Numbered from the stretch's first letter, positions 13,799 to 24,771 are shown. The stretch: 64,000 nucleotides of DNA from Gautieria morchelliformis (GCA_015179125.1 WHVA01000479.1:22520-86519), one strand, 5' to 3'. The notes: a model not told the origin generated them from the letters alone. Numbers and translations are program-made.

Positions 13799-15026
13799 CT
13801 ACCACAGCGACTCCCTATGCTGAACAGGACAAAGGGTGTCCGTGACAAAGCGTAACCCCCCTCGCTCATCAATAGCTGCGAAGCACATCCCTATAAGTGC
13901 TCTGTGTACCGATGGATCTTCATCGAAGTTGTGGATTTCCGATAATGTCAGCTCGTTCTGGCCGGTTCTAGCAAAGATCACAATCTTTCGGCCGTTTGTG
14001 CAAGCTCCCCAATGAGCTTGAAAGAAGTGTAGTTCACCCCATAGCTGTTCAAAGAAAGAGAAGCGAAACGTGAGTTTAATTGTATACTTCACCATGTCAG
14101 ATGTATACCTGTTTAAGCAAAGTAGCTGGCCGTTTGTCATCTGACCAATCAAAGACTCCCGAGCCCCTGTGAGCTGCGGTAGTACTGAAAATGCTGGCAA
14201 AGACATTATCTGAATAAGCCCACCACGTCTTGACTTCCATGATAGCCGCATGTTTGCTTTGATGTGGACCCAAATAGAGAAGGAAGTCGGGAAATCCTGC
14301 ATTCTTCTGGTTACCTGGATTGCGATGAGCTTTAGGGCAACTTCGACCCCACTGAGGATAAAAGTGGGTCTGTGGAGGTTGACCAGCAGTGTTTGCATAG
14401 CGTGTCTGACAATGAGCATCAGTCCATGCTATTCTCCTTGCAAAACACAGAATAAATACCTCTAGGAGCATGTTGAGGGGCTCGATAATCTGAGCATGAA
14501 CTTCATCCTGAACTGATGGCTCAGACGTCATGGCGACAGGCTTCCTCCGGTTATGTGCAACAAACCAGGGGAAAAGTCTGTCAAGAGCCTCGGCTTGCTG
14601 CCTCACCCCTGGGAAAGGTGCTGAATGACCAAAACCCTGACCAGTATGAATGGTTAGTGGTTGTGCAGGTGCACCAGCTGGCCTTGCAACACCAGGGCCA
14701 TTTGGCAAAGAGTAGACCACCAGGTTTTGCCACAAGTGCCTGCATCGGCGGACACGCTGGAGTTGGTCTGCAAAAGGCATATTCTCGACTTGGTCTGCAG
14801 TTTTGGTGACCCCATGCTCTGTTTTGATAACTGCTGGTTCCAAGCGTTTGCAAACTAAGCGCAACTGAGCTCCCCCAAATGGTGCTGGAAAGCCCAATGG
14901 TGCTGGAAAGGGAAACTGATGCCACTGCTGTTGAGGGAGAGGAGCATCTTGCCATTGAAGGGCATGTGGCAGACCAACGACTATCAAGTCGGGCATGTAT
15001 AGCAAATGTTGACCTGGCTGACCCAT
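13799..15026 (-). CDS. uncharacterised protein with a PD-(D/E)XK nuclease-like core
   Basis: Three exons, 15026-14460, 14405-14109 and 14044-13799, join in phase 0 to 369 residues. The first 110 residues are Pro/Gln/Phe-rich (PLPQQQWHQFPFPAPLGFPA), followed by a linker. Exon 2 holds the only catalytic-looking element: GFPDFLLYLG, a short spacer, then AAIMEVKTWW. Asp229, Glu246 and Lys248 fit the PD...ExK signature of restriction-endonuclease-fold nucleases. The C-terminus (LWGELHFFQAHWGACTNGRK, then FARTGQNELTLSE) looks like the rest of a compact alpha/beta domain. The first intron (54 nt) is a multiple of three and stop-free, so it could be retained, but its splice signals are good. The gene faces a protein-kinase-like gene across 149 bp. 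Function is unknown; nuclease activity is inferred from the motif only. Confidence 0.65.
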
Positions 15027-15175
15027 AATGGTTTAGAGGAAGAGTGGGGCTTCCGTACTTAAAACTCGTACTCTATATGGATATATGGACTTCGCACAGT
15101 CCTCGCACACCGCGAGGACCCCGGAATGGGCATGTTCGTCTTACATAAACCACTGACCATCTCAGTATACTAACC
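15027..15175. promoter_or_regulatory. shared divergent promoter of the nuclease-like and kinase-like genes
   Basis: Only 149 bp separate the two start codons, which point away from each other. The two genes must share promoter DNA, which makes joint regulation plausible. I see no unambiguous TATA box or operator. Confidence 0.5.
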
Positions 15176-16377
15176 ATGCAGGCGGGGCCGTTCGTCGTAA
15201 GCTGCTCATTATTTAGAGAAACTTGGCATTGAGCTGCTTCTCTACAGCCATCGAATGCTTTCTCGTCGCTCATCATCGGCGGCATTATCAAAATCAACGG
15301 TGTCCAGGTTCCATTGACGCTATCTAGAACCATCTCAAACCCTGCAAAACCAATTCTAACCAGGGTGGAAGACAACGCCACTGTCGGCGGCTTACCACCT
15401 GTTCGTCCACCCTCCAAACTCCCGCCTCCAGATAACCTCTGTCTCCATGTTTCATTAGAACCGGAACGACTCGGCTATGGCAGAGTGGGTTCAGTGTACC
15501 CGCTCAGAATTGACGACACCAATCAGTGCGCTCTTCCGTCCCTTGTAATAAAAGTCGCTGCTCGCCGCCGTTCTGATGACCTGGCTCGTGAGGCCTGGTT
15601 TTACGAAGAGATGGAGGATATTCAGGGAGTAGCCATCGCACGCTGCTATGGTTTCTTTACTGCGGAGATTGATCCGAATAGCGAGGTATTGGATTGGGCA
15701 GAGTCTGATGCGGATTATGACGAGGAGGAAGTAGACGTTACGGACGAGGACAGCCAAAGTGAGGATGACGGCGACTATACATGGAGCCCCAATGCATGGC
15801 CACATTCCAATACTCTGGTGATGGAAGAATTCAGCTGGGAAGCGGTATTTAAGTACGATGATGAAAGGGAGAAGTTAAGGGAGAAGTTGAGACAAGAACG
15901 TCGAGATAAACGAGACCGAATCATCAAACCAACTCGTGCCGAACCGGCCTCAGTGCGCAATGGCAGCAACAAGACCTTTCTTTCAGTCTTGGTGTTAGAA
16001 AGACTCGGGGACGTGATACCTATAGATGTTCCGCTGGAAGCGCTCAAGTTCGTCTGGCCAGGTCTCCTATGTATGCTTCATGCTTCTGAACTTCCTATTC
16101 ATACAGGCCCGATGTTCATGAAATATACAGTGACATGGGTCGATTCGGTATCGAACACATGGACATCCGATGGAGAAATATCCTGGCGGCACCCGCAGCA
16201 CAACAGAGTATTATCTGCCCTTATCACGGACACACGCATCAATGGCGTGTGGTTGACTTCGATCGCTCGAGAAAGTCAAACTATTCACATTCTCATATTG
16301 AATCCTCTTCGGGCTCATGGCTCGAGCCCCTACTGGATGGATTGGAACAAGGATACGTCGTCGAGCCTTGGGACTAA
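15176..16377 (+). CDS. protein-kinase-like protein
   Basis: Exons 15176-15196 (21 nt: MQAGPFV), 15248-16047 and 16107-16377 give 363 residues. The second donor is gttcgt, which fits GTNNGT and restores the frame of the catalytic loop. Kinase elements are a Gly-rich strand (ERLGYGRVGSVYPL), LVIKVAARR with the candidate ATP-binding Lys109, the catalytic loop HMDIRWRN (Asp293, Asn298) and VVDFDRS in place of DFG (Asp324). An acidic, low-complexity insert (EEEVDVTDEDSQSEDDG) sits in the N-lobe. The protein ends soon after at EPWD without a classical C-lobe, so it may be a small atypical kinase related to phosphotransferases or to the kinase-like modules common in Agaricomycetes. The alternative, a pseudokinase, is less likely because Lys, Asp, Asn and Asp are all present. 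The substrate is unknown. Confidence 0.72.
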
Positions 16378-17401
16378 ATGCATTCTTGGTCTCTCAACGC
16401 GAAATGCATCGGAAGGATTGTCTTCACTTCTCACGAGAACTAGATCATTTCCTGGCAACTTGGTATATTCATCGTAGATAACCCCCGCCTTTGGGATGTC
16501 ACAAGAGTCAAAATATGCATGTGCCGCCTGCCACATCGTGATGTTACGGACATCCCGACTTTTATCCTCGAGCTACTGGCCCTCCCGATGTGGGCTGATT
16601 ACTCATCATGGACTTGTGAGCGGCACCTATCATGATATCTATATACCGACATCACAGACTGTGATGCTTCCTGTCTACTCATATTGTCCTTTATTCACAG
16701 CCGCAGAAATGTCACCTTCTCGTATGTATGCATGAGATCGGCGGCCAACTGTCATAGTACAGTACAGGTCAGGTAGTACTCATGGGCATCTTTCCGGCCT
16801 ACGTCTCGACTGGCTAGGTTACGTTGTTACCCCACATGGATGAGGACTAAGGTCTCTGCAGGCTTCAACTTAATTCAGGCCCGCTGCCACGTCCTCTTCG
16901 AACATGAGATTATTTTACCTGGGCATATTCCCGTGAATGCCAAGTAGAATTTCTATACTGAAATGATCCACGGCATGCTAGATACGGGTTTGCCCGTGTT
17001 CTTACATCACACCACGGTCCAGACAGGATCCTGTGCGGATTCCTGCCAGGTTCGCAACAAGGTCTGGGACTGAGTTTGGCTTTCTTTGGCTTCTGTGGCC
17101 TCATCCACAATGTGCCTCATCAGGTCATTGGTGAATGAGGAGTATCTATCGCATCAAGCCTGAGGATGAGAAGAGCAATACCTTTATGACTGCTTGCTGT
17201 GTTTAATTAGCAATCACACGCTATAAGAAGTGCCCGAATACTTCGGATTGTCCTCGATGTCGAGTCTCCCAGAGGTTGGAGCCTTGGGTCTGGCCATTTT
17301 TGAAAACCGAATTGCTTCGGTAGGTACGCCGAGTGCTGAAGCTTTCTGCACTGACCACAATGCTCTAGAGCTTCGCCTATACGTCGAACCTAGTCCCGTC
17401 C
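16378..17401. other. no intact gene recognised
   Basis: About 1 kb without a convincing gene. A minus-strand frame at 17214-17405 directly follows the glutamine synthetase-like fragment and may be its scrambled continuation, but I cannot align it to the family. Confidence 0.4.
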
Positions 17402-17810
17402 TCACGAGCCTTTAAATTGAAAGTACTGGGGCACTGTCAGCCAAGACCAAGCTACACACCAGTTGAACGCATAAAAGCCATGACCCACTTCGTAGTACTC
17501 GGCGCCAGCCATACATTGCCAACCATTCTGATCAGCGTCGGCCATCACTTTTGCCAAAGTCCCTCTCGGGCAGACAGACAAAGACTCCTTTGTTACCGGG
17601 TCAAAGAAAGAGACCGGGAAAGGGGGAACATTGAATTCCCATGGAATACGCCGATAAGTCACGGTGGTTAGATCGACTCTGGCGAGGAGGTCACGATAGC
17701 CATTGCTCCTGTTGGATACCAAGAGTTCCCTGGAGTACAGTTGATCGTGGATGTCCCAACCGAATATCACGCTGCAGAAACCAAAACCATCGGATTCGGT
17801 TGCTGCCCTA
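17402..17810 (-). pseudogene. N-terminal fragment of a glutamine synthetase-family enzyme
   Basis: After a splice acceptor (tctgcag) near 17774, the minus strand reads VIFGWDIHDQLYSRELLVSN, GYRDLLARVDLTT, RIPWEFNVPPFPVSFFDP and VCPRGTLAKVMADADQNGWQ, then CMAGAEYYE. Across a further intron it reads YFQFKG before breaking off. This order (GWDIHD, DxLARVD, RxxPWE, CPRGTL, GxEYEYF) matches the N-terminal half of eukaryotic glutamine synthetase-like enzymes of the FluG/gamma-glutamylamide ligase type. The C-terminal catalytic domain is missing and the sequence after YFQFK is unrelated, so it is a relic. Exact subfamily uncertain. Confidence 0.6.
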
Positions 17811-18049
17811 ATAAATTTCTCTTTGGACTATAACCAACGTCGGACTAATGCCTGGAGACAAGGGAGCATGATTACCATAAATTTCCCTCGAAGGACTCCG
17901 TCAACTATATATATATAGTCTGAGATGGAAAACGGGCTTTAGGACTAGTATCTTACCATCTATGCCTGTTCGTTTGAGTGTTATCAGTGACGATGATTCA
18001 TGACCTGATTTCTAAAATTACTTTCCTGCTACCTTCACTTTATTGTCGT

Positions 18050-19500
18050 TCTTCAAGAGGACATTTACGTCTTGCAAACTTCGCGGTGCGTCCAGAGTTG
18101 CCATGCATATCGAGCTAAGTCTTGACCAAACGCGGCTACCCTTCAGGCTCCTGTCACGGCTGTTGCTTTTGGTCATTCTGGGCAACTCGGTGTAGCGACG
18201 GAAGATGGGACGTTGAGGATATATGAACCGCCGTCTAGCAAGGTGTGGAAGGCGATGAGAAACCTAGGTTCTGGATCTGAGCTCTCCTCTCCGGTCTTTG
18301 AGGGCTCTGCGGAAACCCGTCTTGTATGGGTCGCCTGCGGTCAGCATGTCACTATATCTACAGCTCCACTATCTGTCGGTTGTCCCCATGATATTACACA
18401 GGTGTTGCGCTTCAATCTTGATGTCTCTGAGGTAATTCTTACACGAAAGGATGCCACTTTAGAGATGCGGTTGACTGACCAAAGTGAAGACGTGTTAAAC
18501 GAGGCGCGGGCTTCGTTTTTCCTTAGTATGTCTACCCTTACCTACCAACCAGATAATTATAAATGGCTCGCACTTGGGATACACCTTGGACTCTGGCACA
18601 GTAGGTGTCGTCGACTTGAAAACTCAGCAGACAAGTACGATGAGAGCCTCTCACGCTAATGTGTGTATCAAGCATTCATAGACCACTAATGGAAACATCA
18701 AGGCGGTGATCTTTTAGCTCTGTACCAACGTATCATTTATTCCGGATAGGCCACGCGAACGTCGGTGATTCTAATCACTTATGATAATGTCCCGCCTGAC
18801 GGCTTTTACAGTTGTGTCGGGTGTTATGATTCCGCTCTCTTGCATTTCGATTTCTACCTTGGCTCGCTGCTCTCTTCGCTTCAAATCGGTTTGTATGCTG
18901 CGGTGTTTGTCCTCCTGTGTCATTGGTGAATCGCTACTCTAGTAGGACCGTCCGAGCAGTCGTCTCAAATATCTCTATCCCCACCGTTCATTTTGAGCAT
19001 TTCTGTTGCTCAGACTGGGTTGATGGCGTGTGGACACGCTAATGGTTGTATATGGCATGGTTCCGGCAGAGAGAAGGCATTGTCTAGAGAGGCAAACTCT
19101 CATGCTCGACAAAAGAAACGTTGTAAATGGGAGGGTCTCTGTGCCGATGATGGGTGTTACTTCAAAACTGCCGAGGGACCTGTCGTGGCGCTGTAAATTT
19201 TAATGATTCTCCCCAAACCACGCAATACTTACAACATTTATACCTAGCGGATTTTCTTCCTCTCGCCGACTGTTCAGCTTGACATGGCTAGGCGAACTGG
19301 CACTTCACGAGGTTGAAGTGGGACATATCCAGAGGACAATCTGTACGACCGAATCGCCTGGACTAGTTAAGGCGAACGCACTGGCTGTTCATGGATCCCA
19401 AGTAGTGGTCGGAGGCATCGGTCCTGAAAACGCGGGCACATTCATACTCAAGTCGTTCGCAAGCTGCGAGGAACCCGAGAGTGCCCATTTTATCGACGCG
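18050..19500 (+). pseudogene. decayed WD40-repeat protein gene
   Basis: Plus-strand segments still encode WD40-like blocks: APVTAVAFGHSGQLGVATED then GTLRIYEPPSSKVWKAMRNL (from 18147), SGTVGVVDLKTQQTSTMRAS (18555 on), YDSALLHFDFYLGSLLS (about 18830), then SISVAQTGLMACGHANGCIW (about 18990) and VKANALAVHGSQVVVGGIGP (about 19365). They cannot be joined cleanly. Near 18570 the frame shifts by one base between DNYKWLAL and TLDSGTVG, the apparent first exon (FFKRTFTSCKLR, about 18050) has TTG where an ATG is expected, and some intron borders are unusable. The likeliest reading is a recently dead gene of a WD40 family that I cannot name. A missed exon structure is possible but would need to explain the shift. 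Confidence 0.55.
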
Positions 19501-20069
19501 GATTAGCTTCGTATAAGTAATATACATGTCGCCAGGGAGAGTTTCCAAAGCCAGTTCAAAAATTATTGAAGAAGCATGATAATTACTCCCAATATGGGAG
19601 GGGGAAACCAACTCATATGCTACAAAACCTGTCCGCATCATCTTGGACGACGACAGAGGACTTGGACAGGTTCATAATCTGATTGGAGAGAGCTTCTCAA
19701 CAAATCTACCAGTATACGGGCACCCTCATGTATGTCCTCACCGTACATGTGAAGGGGGTTGAAAGACGCACACTTAGACTTGGCCTCTATTAGAGTCTTC
19801 ATACTGTACGAATAGACGGGAGGCGCGCTGGTAGCAAGCGCGCGACATGCCGAGACGAACGAAGCTGCCCGGACCAGGAAGATGGCGGGACCCGGGAGCG
19901 TGGCAACAGTCGATCACGTTTATATCATGCACAGACGACAAATCCCTGCAAGAATAACTTCATGGTCAATAATAGAAATTCAGACCATTGTCTGGCCTCG
20001 CCTTCGATGTTGTGTAGAGGCAAATAGAGCGGCTGGCTGTTGTCAGCCGCCCTACCTGCCACTGCACAG
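19501..20069. other. intergenic, 5' flank of the repeated-exon gene
   Basis: No gene recognised. The open frames here are short and overlapping. The 3' end merges with the promoter of the downstream gene. Confidence 0.45.
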
Positions 20070-20076
20070 TATAAGA
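20070..20076 (+). promoter_or_regulatory. TATA-like box
   Basis: A tataaga heptamer lies 17 bp before the ATG at 20087 and 47 bp before the in-frame ATG at 20117. Transcription starting about 30 bp downstream would favour the second ATG as the real start. Confidence 0.4.
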
Positions 20077-20086
20077 AGGGGCCGTC

Positions 20087-23000
20087 ATGCAAAGGCCTCA
20101 GTCGCTACACTTGAACATGAACCTCCATCACGTATACGTCTTTTTGCAGAGCTGTATCGGCCTGTATATAATCGCGGTGACCGTCCCTTCGGTCTCGCTT
20201 GATATCTTCCAGTACGCCTCCCCCGCTGCCCCGCCCCACTGGAATAACCTCAATGGAGATCTTCAAGTGGTTGCCCCCGCTTCCCCGCCCCACTCGAATA
20301 ACATCAATAGCGATAAACCGACGCCGAAACTTCAAGTGGTTGCCCCCGCTTCCCCGCCTCACTCGAATAACCTCAATAACGATAAACCGACGCCGATACT
20401 TCAAGTGGTTGTGGTGCAGGCTGAACCATCGCAATCAGCCACGAATCACTCCGTATCCATTGCTTCCGATGTTCCCTCGGACGTCCTCTGTAGGCCTAGT
20501 GGTTCGGTCACGATCGGTCATAGCGTGTTCTGGCTTGCGTTGGGTATTGCATTGGGTATTGCGTTGGGTATTGCGTTGGGTAGCCTCCTGGGAACGGCTG
20601 GCACTTGCGGACACTCCCACAAGGCTCGCCGCGGAGATGAGAAAGCCGATAGTGCATGGTCTCCTCAAGATTTCTCTTCGTCAACGGCAGTGATAGATGA
20701 CCGTGTCAGCGATCTCGAGGCGGCAGCCCAGTGTTCCGGATCGTGCACCGAGTCACCATTCGAGTTCACCGAGGCTCACATACCCGAGTTGACCGATTTT
20801 TTTATATCTGATCCGTTAGACATTCAAGGGGAATCAACGCTCGCATGGCCAGAGTCTCCAAGGAAGAGCACGAAGAACTCGCAGCCGTGAGTACTTTGCC
20901 GTCTTCTGGTTTCCAAAGTTTTGCGTGTACTGATTACTATGCAGGGACGATTCCTTCATATTCGATGCTGGAGAGATCCAGCGTGAATCCACGGCACAAC
21001 AGTTTGCACGGCGCTCCGCCTCCAGGAAAACGTTTCCTCCGGAATTTATCAGAGGGGAAGACATAACAAAGAAGCATGTTTCAACCAGTCCCCCCCAGTT
21101 ATCACCCCCGCCGTGGTTGGTTTAGTTCTATGTGTTTTAATGAAAGCGTGCTTTACTAACCGCCTTGTGTAGCGATCAGCAAGTGTCGAGAGATATGATT
21201 AATACCTTGGGTTCAAAATCTGTAGGGAGGCGCACGGATCAGTCGCAGCTGTGAGTATTTTGCGGTCTTCTAGTTTCCAAATTTTCGCGTGTACTGATGA
21301 ATTACTATGCAGAGACCATTCCTTCATATTCGATGCTGGAGAGATCCAGCGTGAATCCACGATACAACAGTTTGCACGGCGCTCCGCCTCCAGGAAAACG
21401 TTTCCTCTGGAATTTATCAGAGGGGAAGACATAACAAAGAAGCATGTTTCAACCAGTCCCCCCCAGTTATCACCCCCGCCGTGGTTCGTTTAGTTCTATG
21501 TGTTTTAATGAAAGCGTGCTTTACTAACCGCCTTGTGTAGCGATCAGCAAGTGTCGAGAGATATGATTAATACCTTGGGTTCAAAATCTGTAGGGAGGCG
21601 CACGGATCAGTCGCAGCTGTGAGTATTTTGCGGTCTTCTAGTTTCCAAATTTTCGCGTGTACTGATGAATTACTATGCAGGGACGATTCCTTCATAATCG
21701 ATCCTGGAGAGATTCAGCGCGAATCGACGATACGAAAGTTCGCACGGGGCGCCGCCCCCAGGAAAACGTTTCCTCTGGAATTTATCAGAGGGGAAGACAT
21801 ACAAACGAAGCATGTTTCAACCAGTCCCCCCCAGTTGTCACCCCCGCCGTGGTTGGTTTAGTTCTATGTGTTTTAATGAAAGCGTGCTTTACTAACCGGC
21901 CTTGTGTAGCGATCAGCAAGTGTGGAGAGATATGATTAATACCTCGGGTTCAAAATCTGTGGGGAGGCGCACGGATCAGTCGCAGCTGTGAGTATTTTGC
22001 GGTCTTCTGGTTTCCAAAGTTTTGCGTGTACTGATGAATTACTATGCAGGGACGATTCCTTCATATTCGATGCTGGAGAGATCCAACGCGAATCGACGAT
22101 ACGAAAGTTCGCACGGGGCGCCGCCCCCAGGAAAACGTTTCCTCTGGAATTTATCAGAGGGGAAGACATACAAACGAAGCATGTTTCAACCAGTCCCCCC
22201 CAGTTATCACCCCCGCCGTGGTTGGTTTAGTTCTATGTGTTTTAATGAAAGCGTGCTTTACTAACCGCCTTGTGTAGCGATCAGCAAGTGTGGAGAGATA
22301 TGATTAATACCTCGGGTTCAAAATCTGTAGGGAGGCGCACGGGTCAGTCGCAGCTGTGAGTATTTTGCGGTCTTCTGGTTTCCAAAGTTTCGCGTGTACT
22401 GATGAATCACTACGCAGGGACGATTCCTTCATATTCGATGCTGGAGAGATCCAGCGCGAATCGACGATACGAAAGTTCGCACGGGGCGCCGCCCCCAGGA
22501 AAACGTTTCCTCTGGAATTTATCAGAGGGGAAGACATACAAACGAAGCATGTTTCAACCAGTCCCCCCCAGTTATCACCCCCGCCGTGGTTGGTTTAGTT
22601 CTATGCGTTTTAATGAAAGCGTGCTTTGCTAACCGCCTTGTGTAGCGATCAGCAAGTGTGGAGAGATATGATTAATACCTCGGGTTCAAAATCTGTAGGG
22701 AGGCGCACGGATGAGTCGCAGCCGTGAGTATTTTGCTTGTCTCCAATGTTTTGCGTGAGCTGATGGATTATTACACAGGGAAACTGTCGACACTCTTCCG
22801 CGGAGAACCATGTTCGATCCGCTAGCGATTGAGCGGCAGTCGAACCTCGCACGGCGCGTTCTAAGGTTCGTCAGGACGAGCACACATTCATCGCAGCCGT
22901 GAGTATTTTGCTTGTCTCCAATGTTTTGCGTGAGCTGATGAATTAGTACACAGGGAAACTGTCGACACTCTTCCGGGGAGATCCATATATGATCCGCTAG

Positions 23001-23408
23001 CGATTGAGCGGCAGTCGAACCTCGTACGGCGCGTTCTAAGGTTGGTCAGGACGAGCACAAACTCATCGCAGCCGTGAGTGTTTTGCTGGTTTCCAATGTT
23101 TTGCGTGAACTGATTACTTACTACGCAGGGACCATTTTGATCCCCCGCGCTGCGCACGACACAAAGATTATTCGATGGAGTTTGTCGCACAGAAGGACGT
23201 GCCCCCAATCCCCGTCGAACAATCTTTAACCGATGTATTTGGTCCCAAGATATTCTGTGCGGACATTCTGCCTCAGCCGCAGAACAAAGGGGACGCAGCA
23301 GTGTTTGATCCCAGGTTTATTGGGTATTGCCCACCCTTCAAACGTGCGGACATACAGGCACAGTCCTCCGTGCGCAATCTAGTTGACCTTGCTCGATGTT
23401 CTCGTTAG
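20087..23408 (+). CDS. secreted/membrane protein built from tandemly amplified exon cassettes
   Basis: Fourteen exons splice in frame to 854 residues (844 from the ATG at 20117). Exon 1 (20087-20886) encodes a signal-peptide-like start, a Pro/Asn repeat (LQVVAPASPPHSNN in tandem), and a hydrophobic segment with GIALGIALGIALG that is probably a membrane helix. Five cassettes follow, each an exon A of 171 nt and an exon B of 78 nt: A at 20945, 21313, 21681, 22050 and 22418; B at 21173, 21541, 21910, 22278 and 22646. Then two exons C of 120 nt (22779, 22954) and a last exon 23129-23408. Exon A encodes DSFIFDAGEIQRESTIRKFA then RKTFPLEFIRGED; exon B encodes DQQVSRDMINTLGSKSVGRR. Exon C (MFDPLAIERQSNLARRVL) is a diverged relative of exon A. 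All 13 introns are phase 2, so any cassette number keeps the frame. I recognise no family. The perfect phase retention argues for a functional gene. Confidence 0.75.
20887..22723 (+). repeat. five tandem 364-369 bp exon-intron cassettes
   Basis: Unit borders at the gtgagt donors are 20887, 21251, 21619, 21988 and 22356, ending at 22723. Each unit contains, in order, a 58-62 bp intron ending tatgcag or tacgcag, exon A (171 nt), a 57-58 bp intron starting gttggt or gttcgt and ending tgtgtag, and exon B (78 nt). Copies differ at scattered single bases. Exon lengths are identical in all five, while length changes occur only in introns. Confidence 0.95.
22724..23073 (+). repeat. two tandem 175 bp single-exon cassettes
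   Basis: Units begin at 22724 and 22899. Each has a 55 bp intron homologous to the first intron of the larger cassette (gtgagtattttgc to acacag) and a 120 nt exon C. The shared intron start shows that both cassette types derive from one ancestral exon with its upstream intron. Confidence 0.93.
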
Positions 23409-24578
23409 TTTCCCCTGCTTTTTAATTCTCGTTCTTTCTGTAATGTATTGCTAGTAATACTTGATATTATATTATCTCAATTTATTCTAAGAAACTAAGC
23501 AACCACAGTAATCTTCCTAACTATACTTATACGTCCCATGTGTATTGTAGAATTTGCTACTCTTCGCAGTGGGGGGTCACAATTTCGCCGCGCAGGGGGG
23601 AAATTTGCAGTTTGCTCATGTGAGATCAGAGGGCGAGTAAGTACTAGTAGGACGCGGCTGAGCGCTCCAGTGGATGTTAGTTACCTCTTCCGCTGATTAC
23701 GAGCTTCAAGCTTGATGCCCTGTCTTGGCGACTGACGGCACTCACAAGCCAGAGGTCCACTCGGCGAGGATGAACACGGACGAAGACTTCTCGCGCGACG
23801 AGAGTAATATAACGCTTCTTGTTGGGTGCGTGCGCCTCCAAATTAAGGCGTCTCTGGCTCTGATTTACAGACCTGGATCGTGAACCAGTGAAAAATGGGT
23901 GCCCTCTTGGACAGATCGGATTCTATACGTACGCGTCGCATCATGTCGATTCGCCCGAGCGATCGAGAGTGGCCCCACTGCTCTATACATCCGTCCCCTC
24001 ATATACCACTTTCTTCTCGTTCTGCCTTCACCCTGACGATCTCGCGCATGCCTGCTACCCCGAGCATCAGCTACCACCATTCAAAGTACGCCGCAGTATG
24101 CACCCGACCCACATGATACATAGGCCTTGGGGGTCAGTAATCTAGCGTTAGCTACGCATTCTTGTATAATCACTGGTTTGAGTATTCGGCACAGGTGAAA
24201 GTCTGAATACCCCAGACCGAACCAGAATCCGACGGAACGTCGGTACTTGGGCCAGTGGATCGCATCAAGAACTCCCCACGAGGACAGTCATCTAATTATG
24301 TCTCAGTACTAATTAGCCTACGCCTGCGACATATAGAACAAGGTTTTAATAAGCTACGTTACGGTAAGTAATTCTCCAATCCTTTTGGATCCTGACCTTA
24401 TAAAGTACACTAGTTCTTCCTCTCTCACCACCACCACCACGCCCTGTGTGGGCCAGTAGCACTGGCAGCGTGGGGGAGGGCGCGGGTGCGTGCACGGGCA
24501 GTGGCAGCTGTGCGGGGACAGGCGCGTGCATCTCTCCTGCGTCTGCATCTGCATATGCGTGTGCGGGTTGGGGCCTGC
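23409..24578. other. intergenic between the repeated-exon gene and its broken copy
   Basis: Contains the 3' flank of the gene up to about 23637, which is duplicated downstream. No gene recognised in the rest. Two overlapping 70-85 codon frames near 23888-24145 are Ser/His-rich and not family-like. The segment 24420-24560 is GC-rich. Confidence 0.45.
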
Positions 24579-24654
24579 GAACTTGCGGATGGTCGATTGC
24601 CGCTGTATCTCTAAATCCTTAGAGATTCAACGGGAATCAACCATCCGCAAATTC
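24579..24654. repeat. inverted repeat (36 bp arms, 4 bp loop) of an exon A piece
   Basis: The arm 24579-24614 is the approximate reverse complement (about 30 of 36 positions by eye) of 24619-24654, the exon A remnant. The arms are separated by only four bases, giving a head-to-head fold-back. Confidence 0.75.
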
Positions 24655-24771
24655 ACATGGCGCTCCGCCCCCGGAAAATCGTTAACACTGAGGGGACACA
24701 GACTCCAGGTTTGTTGGGTATGGCCGCCGCCCTGAATGTCTGCATGGTTTAGGTATGCGAGGCAAGGACAA

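Noticed and set aside
14406-14459. Reading the nuclease-like gene straight through its first intron
   Set aside because: The 54 bp stretch is open, but it has a good donor and acceptor and a composition unlike the flanking protein, so splicing is preferred. Kept as an alternative.
16048-16106. A frameshift (pseudogene) in the kinase-like gene
   Set aside because: First suspected because the obvious gtatgc donor gives the wrong phase. The gttcgt donor at 16048 restores the catalytic-loop frame with a normal 59 bp intron.
19882-20202. ORF upstream of and overlapping the cassette gene start
   Set aside because: No signature, and it overlaps the TATA-like box and the true start in another frame.
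20887-23073. Regular spaced repeats resembling a CR-type or CRISPR array
   Set aside because: Units are 175-369 bp of exons with introns in a eukaryotic gene; no short repeats with unique spacers.
23888-24145. Overlapping 73-85 codon plus-strand ORFs
   Set aside because: Two frames equally open, Ser/His/Pro-rich, with no start context or family match; insufficient to call a gene.
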